A program made the translations under genes and the position numbers. Shown piece by piece: positions 46,069 to 55,155 of a DNA stretch of 64,000 nucleotides; within the stretch, counting starts at the first letter, position 1; the number at the start of each line of letters is the position of its first letter. The DNA is taken from positions 4,030,001 to 4,094,000 of the forward strand of contig NZ_CP048833.1 of assembly GCF_012971725.1 (NCBI RefSeq), in the 5' to 3' direction. The notes beneath the pieces were generated by a model. The model did not search any database and was not told the DNA's origin. It saw nothing but the letters and a program-made list of their open reading frames with translations. Source of the DNA: Pseudomonas multiresinivorans. GTDB lineage: Bacteria; Pseudomonadota; Gammaproteobacteria; Pseudomonadales; Pseudomonadaceae.

Positions 46069-47639
46069 GATCCCGCCCCCGTCGCCGCATCCTGCAGCAG
46101 AAACTTGCGGCGCAGGAACTGTGCCGGCGAGGTGCTCAGGTTGTTCAGCCACTGCTCGTCCGAGTCGGCCTTGGCGCGTGCGCGGGGCACGCTCTTGCCC
46201 TTGCCAGCGGTATTGTCGAAGACCTCCTGGTCGGGCTTCTCGTCGGGCGGGCCGGCTTCCTGCTGGTCTTCGCGGTCCTTCTGCAGGGCCTGGGCCAGCG
46301 CGAGGTTGGCGGTGGCGGCTGGAAAGTCCGCCTGGCGCTGCAGCGCCTGACGATAAGCGTCGATGGCCTGATCGAACTTCGACAGGCGCACATAGGTATT
46401 GCCCAGGTAGAAGTACGCCTCGGACGAATCCAGCCGGGCGAAACTGCTCAGAGCCAGCGGGTAGTCTGCGGCGCGATAAGCGGCCAGCCCCTTCCAGAAC
46501 GGGTCACGGAAATGCGCAGCCGCCTGCGGATAATGGCCGTGCTCGAAAGCCCAGCGCCCCTGCTGGTCCGCCGTAAAGAAGGCATCGGCCAGCGCGCCGG
46601 CACGCGCCGGTTCCGGGGCACCACTCAGCCCGGCGGCGAGCAACAGTGCGCTCATCCAGTGCACCTTCCAGCCCTTGCGCACGCTCAGCAGCGAGAGCAG
46701 CAAAAGCGGCCAGCACAGCCAGTATCCGGCGTCCTTCCAGTGCAATTGCTGTTCGTCCCCCTGGGCCGCCTGGAAATGTTGCTGGGCGTGCAGTTCGATC
46801 CAGTCCAGGTCGTCGTCACCCAGGGTCAGGCTGCCCAGCGGCGCATCCGCCGCCTCCGCGAGGCCCTTCAAGGCGTCCGAGTCGAAGCTGGCCAACAAGG
46901 GGCGGCCGGCGGCGTCCTGCTGGCCACCGTCGAGCAAGCCGCCATCCTGGCTGCCCACCGCCAGCACCAGCACTTGCAGATCACTGCCGCGCAGGGCTTT
47001 GTCGATAGCGTCGAACTGCTGCTCATCAGCGCCATCGGTCAGCAACACCAGGGTGCCCGGCGACTGCTCGGCGGCCAGCAGGCGCTTGGCGATCTCGATG
47101 GCACCCAGCGCGTCCTTGCCGCTGCGCTGGATAAGGCCGGGGGACAGCGCCTGCAGGAAGCTGTCGAGCAAGCCGCCATCGTCGGTGGCGGGCAGCACCA
47201 GGTGTGCGCTGCCGGCATAGGCGATGAGCGCCGTCGGGCTGCCCGGCCGCCGCGCGATGAGGTCGTGGAGCTTGTGCTTCACCGCCTCGATGCGTGACGG
47301 AGGAACATCGCTGGCGGCCATGGAGGGCGACAGGTCCACCGCCAGGATCAGCGGCGCGCGGTTCTCCAGGAAGGCCGGGCGGTCCTGCTCCCAGGTCGGC
47401 CCGGCCGCCGCCACGCCACCTAGCACCAGCACGGCGCCGAGCAGCTGCACCGGGCGCACACGCTGGCGGTCGGTGGGCGTGATCACCAGGTGCTCCAGCA
47501 GATGGGGTGCAATGATGCCGTCCAGGCGGCGGGCCAGATCGTGACGCCGGCTCCACAGCAGCGGCAGCAGCACTCCCGGCAACAGGAGCAGCAACCACCA
47601 CGGCCGCAGGAAATGGAAGGCACTGAGGTCGATGTCCAT
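46065..47639 (-). CDS. batB: VWA-TPR protein, BatB/BatC fusion
   Basis: A 524-residue protein: helices at about 12-32 and 57-76 flank the start, a von Willebrand A domain with MIDAS DLSPS near residue 100 spans 85-295, further helices lie near 300-345, and TPR repeats cover about 355-440 (YFYLGNTYVRLSKFDQAIDA). The acidic C-terminus is low-complexity. It combines BatB and the TPR part of BatC. Its ATG overlaps the BatA stop by one base. Confidence 0.9.
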   Translation of the reverse strand: MDIDLSAFHFLRPWWLLLLLPGVLLPLLWSRRHDLARRLDGIIAPHLLEHLVITPTDRQRVRPVQLLGAVLVLGGVAAAGPTWEQDRPAFLENRAPLILAVDLSPSMAASDVPPSRIEAVKHKLHDLIARRPGSPTALIAYAGSAHLVLPATDDGGLLDSFLQALSPGLIQRSGKDALGAIEIAKRLLAAEQSPGTLVLLTDGADEQQFDAIDKALRGSDLQVLVLAVGSQDGGLLDGGQQDAAGRPLLASFDSDALKGLAEAADAPLGSLTLGDDDLDWIELHAQQHFQAAQGDEQQLHWKDAGYWLCWPLLLLSLLSVRKGWKVHWMSALLLAAGLSGAPEPARAGALADAFFTADQQGRWAFEHGHYPQAAAHFRDPFWKGLAAYRAADYPLALSSFARLDSSEAYFYLGNTYVRLSKFDQAIDAYRQALQRQADFPAATANLALAQALQKDREDQQEAGPPDEKPDQEVFDNTAGKGKSVPRARAKADSDEQWLNNLSTSPAQFLRRKFLLQDAATGAGS

Positions 47640-48646
47640 CAGCCCTCCACTTCCCGGCTGCCACGCGAATCGCCTGGCACGGCCAATCGTCCGGCGATGG
47701 CCGCCAACAGGTGCGACAGCACCAGCAACGCCAACGCAGCGCCAAGCGGCACCCAGAACAGGTCGCGCTTGGGCTGGTGGCTGAGGGTCTTCACCTGGTG
47801 CGGCGTGATCTGGTCCAGCGTCGCGTAGACGGCCTTCAACGCCTCGCGGTCGCCGGCTCGGAAGTAGCGGCCGCCGGTGCTGTGGGCGATATCCTGCAAC
47901 GTCTTCAGGTCCACCTTCGACTCGCCGCTGGCCGCGGGGTCGCCAATGCCGATGGTGTGCACCACCACACCGCGCTCATGGGCCATGGCCGCCGCGTGGC
48001 TGGGCGTGATGGCGCTGGCAGTGTCGTTGCCGTCGGTGAGCAGGATCAGCACCTTTTCCTGTTCCGGCGCGTCCTTGAGCAGCTTGAGCGTCAGGCCGAT
48101 GGCGTCGCCCAGGGCGGTGTTCGGCCCCGCCATGCCGATGCCGACTTCGTCCAGCAGCATCAGCAGGCTGGCGTGGTCCAGCGTCGGCGGCGCCTGGGCG
48201 AAGGCGCCGGTGCCGAAGACGATCAGGCCGATACGGTCATCCTTGCGCTCGCCGATGAAGTCGCGCACCACGCCCTTGACGATGCTCAGGCGGTCCACCC
48301 GCTGGCCACCGGCATCAAGGTAATCGTTGGTCTCCATGGACTGCGAGATGTCGATGGCCAGCATCAGGTCGCGGATCGGCTGCACCCGCTCGATGGGTTT
48401 CTCCACCAGCACCGGACGCGCGCACGCCACCAGCACCAGCCCCCACACCAGCAGGTTTAGCGGGAGTTGCCAGCGCCCGCCGGCGGCTCCGCCGCGGCTG
48501 GGCTCCTGGCCCACGGCGCGGCTCATGGCGGCGAAGAACGGCACCCGCAAGGCGCTGCGCGATTCCCGGTAGGCCGGCAGGTAGCGCCAGGCGAGCCAGG
48601 GCAACGGCAGCAGGAGCAGCAGCCAGGGCAGATCAAACTGCCACAT
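47639..48646 (-). CDS. batA: BatA VWA-domain membrane protein
   Basis: A 335-residue protein with helices near residues 7-22, 58-72 and 307-325 and a VWA domain between (MIDAS AIDISQS at about 92, with NTALGDAIG and LLTDGND following). ATG at 48646 is used. The open frame extends upstream in a proline/arginine-poor pattern within the DUF4381 gene, so that part is rejected. The partner BatB is encoded one base overlapped downstream. Confidence 0.92.
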   Translation of the reverse strand: MWQFDLPWLLLLLPLPWLAWRYLPAYRESRSALRVPFFAAMSRAVGQEPSRGGAAGGRWQLPLNLLVWGLVLVACARPVLVEKPIERVQPIRDLMLAIDISQSMETNDYLDAGGQRVDRLSIVKGVVRDFIGERKDDRIGLIVFGTGAFAQAPPTLDHASLLMLLDEVGIGMAGPNTALGDAIGLTLKLLKDAPEQEKVLILLTDGNDTASAITPSHAAAMAHERGVVVHTIGIGDPAASGESKVDLKTLQDIAHSTGGRYFRAGDREALKAVYATLDQITPHQVKTLSHQPKRDLFWVPLGAALALLVLSHLLAAIAGRLAVPGDSRGSREVEG

Positions 48647-49130
48647 GGTGCACCTCGATCCATTCCCGGCAGACGGCCAGCAGGGCCTGAGCCTCCTGCT
48701 CGCCCAGCGCCTGGACGCGCGCATCCGGCGCATAGGCCAGCATGGCCAGCCGCTGATCCAGATCGGCCGGCAGCTGCGCCGGGCTGCGGCCTTGCAGATA
48801 GCTGCGCCAGGCGCTGCCACCCAGCGCCGCCGTCGCATCGCCACCGGGCATCGACAGTGCCACACGCTTGAGCAGCGAAGGCAGCTGGCGCAGCGCGGCA
48901 AGACGACGTTGCGGGTCCGCCAGGGCCGCACCCAGATCATCCAGGAGCAGCAGCGCCTCGCGCCGATAGCGGTCACGCCGCCATCGCCGGTAGCGCCATA
49001 GCGCCCACGCGGCAACGGCCGCCACGAGCAGCAGGGCGAGCACCGCCCAGGCCCAGGTCTGCGGCCAATAGCTGACCAGCGTCGGTGGCGCCGGCAGTTC
49101 CTGGAGCTGGTCGATGCGCGGGGTGCTCAT
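48633..49130 (-). CDS. DUF4381 family protein of the Bat operon
   Basis: A 165-residue protein with a single helix (about 27-47, WAVLALLLVAAVAAWALW) and a basic helical cytoplasmic domain (YRRWRRDRYRREALLLLDDL onward), the DUF4381 pattern found between DUF58 and BatA genes. It overlaps the BatA start by 14 bases and the DUF58 stop by four. Role in the complex unknown. Confidence 0.88.
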   Translation of the reverse strand: MSTPRIDQLQELPAPPTLVSYWPQTWAWAVLALLLVAAVAAWALWRYRRWRRDRYRREALLLLDDLGAALADPQRRLAALRQLPSLLKRVALSMPGGDATAALGGSAWRSYLQGRSPAQLPADLDQRLAMLAYAPDARVQALGEQEAQALLAVCREWIEVHHVAV

Positions 49131-50068
49131 CGTGCCAGGCGCCCCAGCTCGCCGCGCAATTGCTCCAGGCTGTCGCGGCCGCTGCTGAACATCATCAAGG
49201 GCACCTGGCTGCGGCGCAGCAGGGTCGCCACGTCCTTCAGGCGGCCGGATAGGAACTCACCCAGCGGCCGGTGCACCTGGCGCCGGCCAACCTCCAGCTC
49301 CACCTGCAGTTCGCCCTGGGTCACGGTCACGCGGCCGCGGTCCGGCAGGCGCAGGGCAATGGGATCGAACACCTGCAAGGCCAGCACGTCGTTATGCGAG
49401 CTCAGCTGCCGCAGAAGCTGGAGCGTCTGGTCGGTCACACCGGCAAAGTCGCTGATGATCACCACCAGGCTGTCGTGCCCCGCTACCCCCAGGCATTGGC
49501 GCAGCGCCCGGTCGAGCTGGCCGGGTGCATCGTCGTCGCTGCGGGTGGCTTGCAGTGCATGGTTGTGCCGCACGATGGCCGCGCACAGCGCCTCGACTCT
49601 GGCCCGGCTGCGCAGGGGGCGGATGTACTCGATCTGACGGTCGCCGAACACCAGGCCACCGACCCGGTCACCCGCCTGCAGAGCCATCCAGGCGCCGAGC
49701 GCGGCAATCTCCGCGGCAGTCACGGACTTGAAGCTGCGCTTGGAACCGAAATACATGCTCATGCGCTGGTCCACCAGCAGCAGCGTGGGACGGTCGCGCT
49801 CCTCGGTATAGCTGCGCACGAAGGGCTTGCCGTAGCGCAGCGAGGCGCGCCAGTCCAGATGGCGCAGATCGTCGCCAGGGTTGTACTGGCGCAGCTCGTC
49901 AAAGCTCAGCCCCCGGCCGCGCAGGCGCGCCGCATGGCTGCCGGAGAGGATGCTGGACAACGGTTGCCGCGACAGGAAGCTCAGGCCGCGCACGCGATGT
50001 TCCAGCAGCATCAGCTGCTGCAGCGAGGCGTAGACGAAACCATCGGCGACCGGCTGCTGATCCGCCAT
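49127..50068 (-). CDS. DUF58 family protein of the Bat operon
   Basis: A 313-residue protein with the DUF58 signature YNPGDDLRHLDWRASLRYGK near residue 65 and a following VWA-like domain containing LLLVDQRMSMYFGS. It has no transmembrane helix. DUF58 proteins act with MoxR ATPases in protein-complex assembly. The start lies 14 bases after the MoxR gene stop. Confidence 0.92.
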   Translation of the reverse strand: MADQQPVADGFVYASLQQLMLLEHRVRGLSFLSRQPLSSILSGSHAARLRGRGLSFDELRQYNPGDDLRHLDWRASLRYGKPFVRSYTEERDRPTLLLVDQRMSMYFGSKRSFKSVTAAEIAALGAWMALQAGDRVGGLVFGDRQIEYIRPLRSRARVEALCAAIVRHNHALQATRSDDDAPGQLDRALRQCLGVAGHDSLVVIISDFAGVTDQTLQLLRQLSSHNDVLALQVFDPIALRLPDRGRVTVTQGELQVELEVGRRQVHRPLGEFLSGRLKDVATLLRRSQVPLMMFSSGRDSLEQLRGELGRLAR

Positions 50069-50082
50069 CGACGCCCTCCTCC

Positions 50083-51069
50083 TCAGGCCGGAATCGCGAC
50101 TTTGTCGAGCAGCCGGTCGATCACCTGATCGGCACCGACGCCATCGGCCACCGCGTCATAGGACAGCAGCAGGCGATGACGCAGAACGGGATGCACGACA
50201 GCGCGTACATCATCGGGCGTGACGTAATCATTGCCGGCCATCCAGGCGTGGGCGCGGGAAACGCGGTCCAGGCTGATGCCGCCGCGCGGGCTGGCGCCGA
50301 CCTTCAACCAGCGGGCCAGGTCGGCGTCATAGTCGGCTGGGCGGCGGGTGGCATGGATGAGGTCGATCAGGTAGTGATCGATGGCGTCTGAGACATGCAC
50401 ATTGCCCACTTCCCGGCGCGCCGCGAACACGGCGTCCTGGGCAAGCGGCGTGATCTCCAGCGGCTCGGCGCCGGACTGCTGGCTGCGCTCCTCGGCGCGC
50501 ACCAGCTGCAGCACGCGGGACTCGTCTTCGACCTTGGGATAGTCGATCAGCAGCTTCATCAGGAAGCGATCCATCTGCGCCTCCGGCAGCGGGTACGTGC
50601 CTTCCTGCTCGATGGGATTTTGCGTCGCCAGCACCATGAACAGGCCCGGCATGCGGTGCGTCTGTCCGGCGACGGTGATCTGCCGCTCTTCCATGGCTTC
50701 GAGCAGCGCCGCCTGCACCTTGGCCGGCGCGCGGTTGATCTCGTCGGCGAGGATGACATTGCCGAACAGCGGCCCCGGCTGGAACCTGAGCTGGTTGCCC
50801 TGCTCGGTCTGCTGGAGGATTTCAGCGCCGGTGATGTCCGACGGCAACAGGTCGGGGGTGAACTGCACGCGGCTCATGCGCGCATCGAGGTGCTTCGACA
50901 GCGCCTTGACGGTGCGGGTCTTGGCCAGCCCGGGCAGGCTTTCCAGCAGGACGTGACCATTGGCCAGCAGGCCCAGCAGGATGTGGCGGACGGTTTCTTC
51001 CTGGCCCAGCACCTGGGCCGATACGGCAGCCTCCAGACCCGCAATTTGTTCACGCATGGACACAGGCAT
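50083..51069 (-). CDS. moxR: MoxR-family AAA+ ATPase
   Basis: A 328-residue AAA+ ATPase: Walker A LLESLPGLAKTRTVK near residue 45, Walker B NVILADEINRAP near 108, sensor 1 MVLATQNPIEQEG near 147 and sensor 2 in GASPRGG near 265. It is the first gene of the Bat operon. Both ATG 51069 (MPVSMREQ) and ATG 51057 (MREQ) are possible; an AGGA lies only two bases before the first. An upstream extension to 51162 is rejected. A MoxR ATPase here probably assembles the VWA proteins. Confidence 0.93.
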   Translation of the reverse strand: MPVSMREQIAGLEAAVSAQVLGQEETVRHILLGLLANGHVLLESLPGLAKTRTVKALSKHLDARMSRVQFTPDLLPSDITGAEILQQTEQGNQLRFQPGPLFGNVILADEINRAPAKVQAALLEAMEERQITVAGQTHRMPGLFMVLATQNPIEQEGTYPLPEAQMDRFLMKLLIDYPKVEDESRVLQLVRAEERSQQSGAEPLEITPLAQDAVFAARREVGNVHVSDAIDHYLIDLIHATRRPADYDADLARWLKVGASPRGGISLDRVSRAHAWMAGNDYVTPDDVRAVVHPVLRHRLLLSYDAVADGVGADQVIDRLLDKVAIPA

Positions 51070-51380
51070 TTTCCTTGTTCGGTCGATTCGTTTTCCCTTA
51101 CTGATGGCGTGCCCGAACCCCACTCCAGACACACTGCCGTGCCACCGCTTGCGAGGTAACACTAGCAGCCGAGAAACGTTTCGCCATAGTGGCCACTGTC
51201 GTGAAATGAATCTGCTTTAAGGGAGAAATCTGCTCCTCGCGTTTGCACAACCGAATGCAGCATCTAGGCTGGATTACGTCACCGCGCAAGCCTCGGGGGA
51301 GTTCAGCGGTGCCGGGGAAAAGCGCCATTGCGGAACGCGATTCAAAGCGTGCACCCAAACGCTTTGGCAGAGGAAGCCAC
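51070..51380. promoter_or_regulatory. Divergent intergenic region, moxR / fadL-like
   Basis: About 310 bases with no gene. It must hold the Bat promoter on the minus strand and the FadL-like promoter on the plus strand. A ten-base palindrome GAAACGTTTC at 51173-51182 is a possible operator. No clear sigma-70 boxes were resolved. Confidence 0.45.
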
Positions 51381-52682
51381 ATGCATGAGTTGCCTGCAAC
51401 ACGCCGTCATTCACCTGCTGCAGCTGTCGCCTTGTCCATCCTGATACTGCTCAGCCCCGAAGCCCATGCCGCTGATCTATTGATCTACGAAGCCGGCCAG
51501 GAAGGTAACGGGCTGGCCAATGCTGGCGCTGCTGCCCTGGCGCGAGACCCGAGTGTGCTGATGAGCAATCCAGCAGGTATCACTGAGTTAAAGGGCACTC
51601 AGGTCAACGTCAATGGCCAGGTTATTTTTGGGCACTATCAGTTCTCTCGCGACGGTGATAATCAGTTCAGCGGTAATGAGGGCGGCAACGCGCTGGAGTA
51701 TCTGCCCGGTGCCAGCTTCTTCATCAGCCACCAAATCGACGATCGCAGCGCCATCGGCTTCGGTACGTACGGCAACTTCGGACTGGCCGTGGACTACGAC
51801 GATGACTGGGCAGGCCGCTACTTCACACAGGAGTCGACCCTGATTGGCGTCTCCTTTCAGCCGACCCTTGCGCACAAATTCACCGACGACCTGTCCATCG
51901 GTATCGGACCGCGCCTCGTCTATGGCTACTACCGTACCGAAGTGGCAGTGAACAACAGTGTGTTGGGCCTGATTGACCGCCCGGACGGCCAGCTTCGTTA
52001 CAAGGACACCGATGTCGCTGCAGGTTTCAACATTGGCCTGCTTTACCACCTCAGCGCGCGGACGCGCCTGGGCCTGGCATACACCAGCAAAGTGAAGTTC
52101 GAGTTCGAGGATCGCCCTGAGCTCAAGAACATCAACAATCCGCTGCTCAACATCGCCCTGCGCCGCACCAGCGTCGACCAGCTGGAGCTGGACATGAATA
52201 TCCCCCAGACCGCTCTGTTCAGCGTCGCTCACGACCTGGACGCCCAATGGACGTTGCTCGGCAGCCTTGGCTGGCAGGACTGGAGCGACTTCGGGAAGAT
52301 CGGTGTCGAAGTGGACACCGACAACACCGGTACCAGCACCACGGTGGATCGCCAGTACAAGGACTCCTGGCATGCTTCCCTGGGCGCCCAGTACCAGTAC
52401 ACCCCGCGGCTGCGCTGGAGCATGGGCGTGGGCTACGACAGCGCCATGCTCGACGACGATGATCGCACCGTGGACAACCCAGCCGGCGCGATCTGGCGCC
52501 TGGCTACCGGAGTCAACTACGACCTGGGTGATGGCATGGATGTACACGCCGCCTATACGCTGATGTGGCTGGGCGACCTCGACGTTGAGCAGACCAAGTC
52601 ACGATCCGGCAATACCCTGTCGGGTACTTACAAGGACGCCGCCCTGCATGTACTGGGCGCCGGCGTTACCTGGCGCTTCTAG
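51381..52682 (+). CDS. OmpP1/FadL family outer-membrane porin
   Basis: A 433-residue barrel with a signal ending AHA-AD near residue 32. The mature start LLIYEAGQEGNGLANAGAAA and DPSVLMSNPAGIT are the FadL hallmark, and the C-terminus ends VTWRF. It would import long-chain or hydrophobic molecules. ATG at 51381 has AGAGGAAG five bases upstream. It is followed after 60 bases by a DUF3313 lipoprotein, probably the same transcript. Substrate unknown. Confidence 0.9.
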   Translation: MHELPATRRHSPAAAVALSILILLSPEAHAADLLIYEAGQEGNGLANAGAAALARDPSVLMSNPAGITELKGTQVNVNGQVIFGHYQFSRDGDNQFSGNEGGNALEYLPGASFFISHQIDDRSAIGFGTYGNFGLAVDYDDDWAGRYFTQESTLIGVSFQPTLAHKFTDDLSIGIGPRLVYGYYRTEVAVNNSVLGLIDRPDGQLRYKDTDVAAGFNIGLLYHLSARTRLGLAYTSKVKFEFEDRPELKNINNPLLNIALRRTSVDQLELDMNIPQTALFSVAHDLDAQWTLLGSLGWQDWSDFGKIGVEVDTDNTGTSTTVDRQYKDSWHASLGAQYQYTPRLRWSMGVGYDSAMLDDDDRTVDNPAGAIWRLATGVNYDLGDGMDVHAAYTLMWLGDLDVEQTKSRSGNTLSGTYKDAALHVLGAGVTWRF

Positions 52683-52742
52683 CAACGGATCTTGGATTTC
52701 GAAACCAACCTACCAGCAGTCTGGAACACAAGGAGCAACTCC

Positions 52743-53414
52743 ATGCAGTTGAAGTCGTTAGCGGTCTCGCTGTGCCTCACATCCCTGGTGCTGTCCGGCT
52801 GCGCAAGCAAGTACGTCGAGCCAGAGAATTACTCCGGTTTCCTCAAGGACTACAAGGTCCTCAAGGAAGAGAAGTCCCCTTCCGGTGCGCCGGTGATGCG
52901 CTGGATCAAACCCGGTATCGACGTCAGCCAGTTCACCAGCGTGTACGTCGAGCCGAGCCAGCTCTATCCGCAGCCACAAGCCAGCGAGAAGATCCCGCAG
53001 AGCACCCTGGATGGCATCACCAAGTACTATGACCAGGCGCTGCAGACGCAGTTTTCCAAGGCCCTGCCGCTGGCCAGCGGCCCCGGCCCGGGCGTGCTGA
53101 TCGTGCGTCCGGCGATCACTGCTGTAAGCGCCTCGACCAAGGGCCTGCAGCCCTACGAAGTCATCCCCATCGCCCTGATCGCCGCCGGCGTCAGCACCGC
53201 CACCGGTATCCGCGACCAGGACACCAGCATCGCCACCGAAGCCGCCTTCCTCGATGGCAGCAACGGCACGGTGGTCGCCCAGGTGGTCCGCAAGGGCGCC
53301 GGCACCGAGCTGGAAAACTCCTCCCAGGTCATGACCGCCAACGACGCCAAGGCCCTGCTCGATGGCTGGGCGCGGGACATGGTCAAGTCCTTCGAGCAGT
53401 TGAAGCACAAGTAA
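52743..53414 (+). CDS. DUF3313 family lipoprotein
   Basis: A 223-residue lipoprotein with lipobox VLSGC (Cys20). The mature chain has the DUF3313 pattern SGFLKDYKVLKEEKSPSGAP and later VLIVRPAITAV, with an amphipathic C-terminal helix. AAGGAG precedes the ATG at 52743. Its position after the FadL-like gene suggests the two act together. It has its own downstream terminator. Confidence 0.88.
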   Translation: MQLKSLAVSLCLTSLVLSGCASKYVEPENYSGFLKDYKVLKEEKSPSGAPVMRWIKPGIDVSQFTSVYVEPSQLYPQPQASEKIPQSTLDGITKYYDQALQTQFSKALPLASGPGPGVLIVRPAITAVSASTKGLQPYEVIPIALIAAGVSTATGIRDQDTSIATEAAFLDGSNGTVVAQVVRKGAGTELENSSQVMTANDAKALLDGWARDMVKSFEQLKHK

Positions 53415-53462
53415 TACCCGACGAGTCCAGGAAGGACGCCGCCAAGCATCTGCTGGAGCAAT

Positions 53463-53494
53463 GAAAAAGGCCGCCTTGTGGGCGGCCTTTTTCA
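53463..53494. terminator. Bidirectional intrinsic terminator at island border
   Basis: Stem gaaaaaggccgcc / ggcggcctttttc with a four-base loop. This is the last core-genome element before the AT-rich start of the island. Confidence 0.88.
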
Positions 53495-53542
53495 TACATA
53501 ACAAATTGATTATTAAACATATTTTAAAAAATAAAACATAAT

Positions 53543-53563
53543 ATCCCCCACAAAATCCCCCAC
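53543..53563. repeat. Tandem atcccccac repeat, possible integrase arm site
   Basis: Two copies of atcccccac start 12 bases apart (53543-53551 and 53555-53563), in the AT-rich border. Spacing near one helical turn and position at the island edge resemble the arm-type sites used by tyrosine recombinases. Assignment is inference. Confidence 0.4.
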
Positions 53564-53729
53564 TTCATTTCCCCTAAGAACGGATCGCTCAGAACACAGC
53601 CGGCGTACCTTCAGCTCGCACAGATCGGCTCTGCTTCGAAAAAATTTCAGTCCTACATCACCGAAGTGAAGATTCCCCAGTGAACCTTCACTGATCCGCA
53701 CATACGGTGATACAGGGAGCAACACCTTG

Positions 53730-54050
53730 ATGATTTGTCCCGCCTGTCGATCTGCAAAGGTCGTGACACGTGATTTTGGCAAGAGAATAGGCAGCGTTGT
53801 CGGTGCCATTGGCGGCGCCAGCAGCGGCTTTTCCGGAGCATTGGCCGGAGGCGAAGCTGGCGCCAGCTTTGGATCCCTTGGCGGACCACCAGGCATGGCG
53901 CTGAGTTGTATTGCCGGTGCTTTCCTTGGCGCACTAGCCGGAAGCGTCGCCGGCTGCGTGGCCGGGGCCACCATCGGCAAGCAGCTCGATGAACACGTGC
54001 TGCAAAACCACCGATGTCTGAGCTGCAAGCACAGCTTCAGCCTCTCCTAG
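53730..54050 (+). CDS. Glycine-zipper membrane protein with split zinc ribbon
   Basis: A 106-residue protein. Cys3 and Cys6 (CPAC) at the N-terminus and Cys96 and Cys99 (CLSC) at the C-terminus make two CxxC halves of a zinc ribbon. They are separated by an 80-residue stretch rich in glycine and alanine containing GxxxG glycine-zipper spacing (SVVGAIGGASSGFSGALAGG, then AGAFLGALAGSVAGCVAGA), likely two helices forming a hairpin. ATG at 53730 is preferred to TTG 53727; a CAGGGAG lies upstream. I do not recognise a function. First gene of the island. Confidence 0.75.
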   Translation: MICPACRSAKVVTRDFGKRIGSVVGAIGGASSGFSGALAGGEAGASFGSLGGPPGMALSCIAGAFLGALAGSVAGCVAGATIGKQLDEHVLQNHRCLSCKHSFSLS

Positions 54051-54133
54051 CCTCCTCCCTCGATCTCATTCATTTCGCCGGCCCTGCGTCTCGCGCAGCG
54101 CTTTGGCCTGCTTTTGCTCAAAGGAAACTCACC

Positions 54134-55102
54134 ATGGCTCATCTCGTCGAACAAATGGCTTATGTGGGCGATACGCCCTGGCACGGCCTGGGCAACCAGC
54201 TCCCTCAAAAGCAACCTATTGAAATCTGGCAACGCGAAGCCGGCATGGACTGGCAAATCCAGGAAAGCCCAGTGCACTTCAAAGCCGATGCCGTCGGCCA
54301 TCTGGGCAGCGTCCACTCTTTCCCCGAACAGAAGGTGCTCTACCGCTCCGACACCAAGGCTCCCCTCTCCGTCGTCTCGCAGCGCTACCAGGTCGTTCAG
54401 CCCAAAGAGGTGCTGGAGTTCTATCGCGACCTGACTGAGGTATCGGGCTATGAACTGGAAACGGCGGGTGTGCTCAAAGGTGGCCGCAAATTCTGGGCAC
54501 TGGCGCGCACTGGTCAGCACACAGCCCTCAAAGGCAATGACCAGGTGAATGGTTACTTGCTACTCGCCACCTCGTGCGACGGGACACTTGCTACCACTGC
54601 CACGCCGACGACCATCCGCGTTGTCTGCAATAACACCCTCACCATTGCCTTGGATGGCACCTCACGGGCCATCAAGGTTCCGCACAACACTCGCTTTGAC
54701 TCTCAGGCGGTGAAGAAGCAACTCGGCATCTCTGTCTCGCAGTGGGATGAGTTCATGTACCGGATGCGTCACCTGGCGGAACGCAAGGTGCGTCCGAGAG
54801 AGGCCACGAGCTTCTTCCTGGACGTGTTGTGCGATGTTGCGCCTACGACGGACATCCCCGAAAAGCTCGCCAACGAGCGGGCACTTCGCAGGGTGCATGA
54901 GCTGTATGACGGGGCAGGCCGCGGTGCCAAGCTACCCGCGGCGGAGGGAACAGCGTGGGGACTGCTCTGCTCCGTCACTGAGTATGTGGACCACGAAAGG
55001 CGGGCGCGCAGCAATGAATATCGCCTGGACTCGGCGTGGTTCGGACAAGGAGCGGTGCTGAAGCAGAAGGCGTTGGATGCTGCCTTGGAGCTTGCAGCTT
55101 AG
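54134..55102 (+). CDS. DUF932 family protein
   Basis: A 322-residue DUF932 protein. The family start AYVGDTPWHGLGNQL is near residue 9, followed by a FWALARTGQH segment and a TPTTIRVVCNNTLTIALDGT block in the centre. Such genes are typical of conjugative elements and large phages and are linked to anti-restriction or plasmid maintenance in some annotations; the activity is not established. ATG at 54134 has AAGGAAA upstream. Divergent from the XRE regulator at its end. Confidence 0.9.
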   Translation: MAHLVEQMAYVGDTPWHGLGNQLPQKQPIEIWQREAGMDWQIQESPVHFKADAVGHLGSVHSFPEQKVLYRSDTKAPLSVVSQRYQVVQPKEVLEFYRDLTEVSGYELETAGVLKGGRKFWALARTGQHTALKGNDQVNGYLLLATSCDGTLATTATPTTIRVVCNNTLTIALDGTSRAIKVPHNTRFDSQAVKKQLGISVSQWDEFMYRMRHLAERKVRPREATSFFLDVLCDVAPTTDIPEKLANERALRRVHELYDGAGRGAKLPAAEGTAWGLLCSVTEYVDHERRARSNEYRLDSAWFGQGAVLKQKALDAALELAA

Positions 55103-55155
55103 CTACAGGCAATTGACCTTAGCGCACTCGAAACAGCGGGGTCATCCAGGGCTAT

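Noticed and set aside
53660..53692. agtgaag / cttcact inverted repeat before the zinc-ribbon gene
   Set aside because: Only seven-base arms with a 14-base gap; too weak to call an operator.
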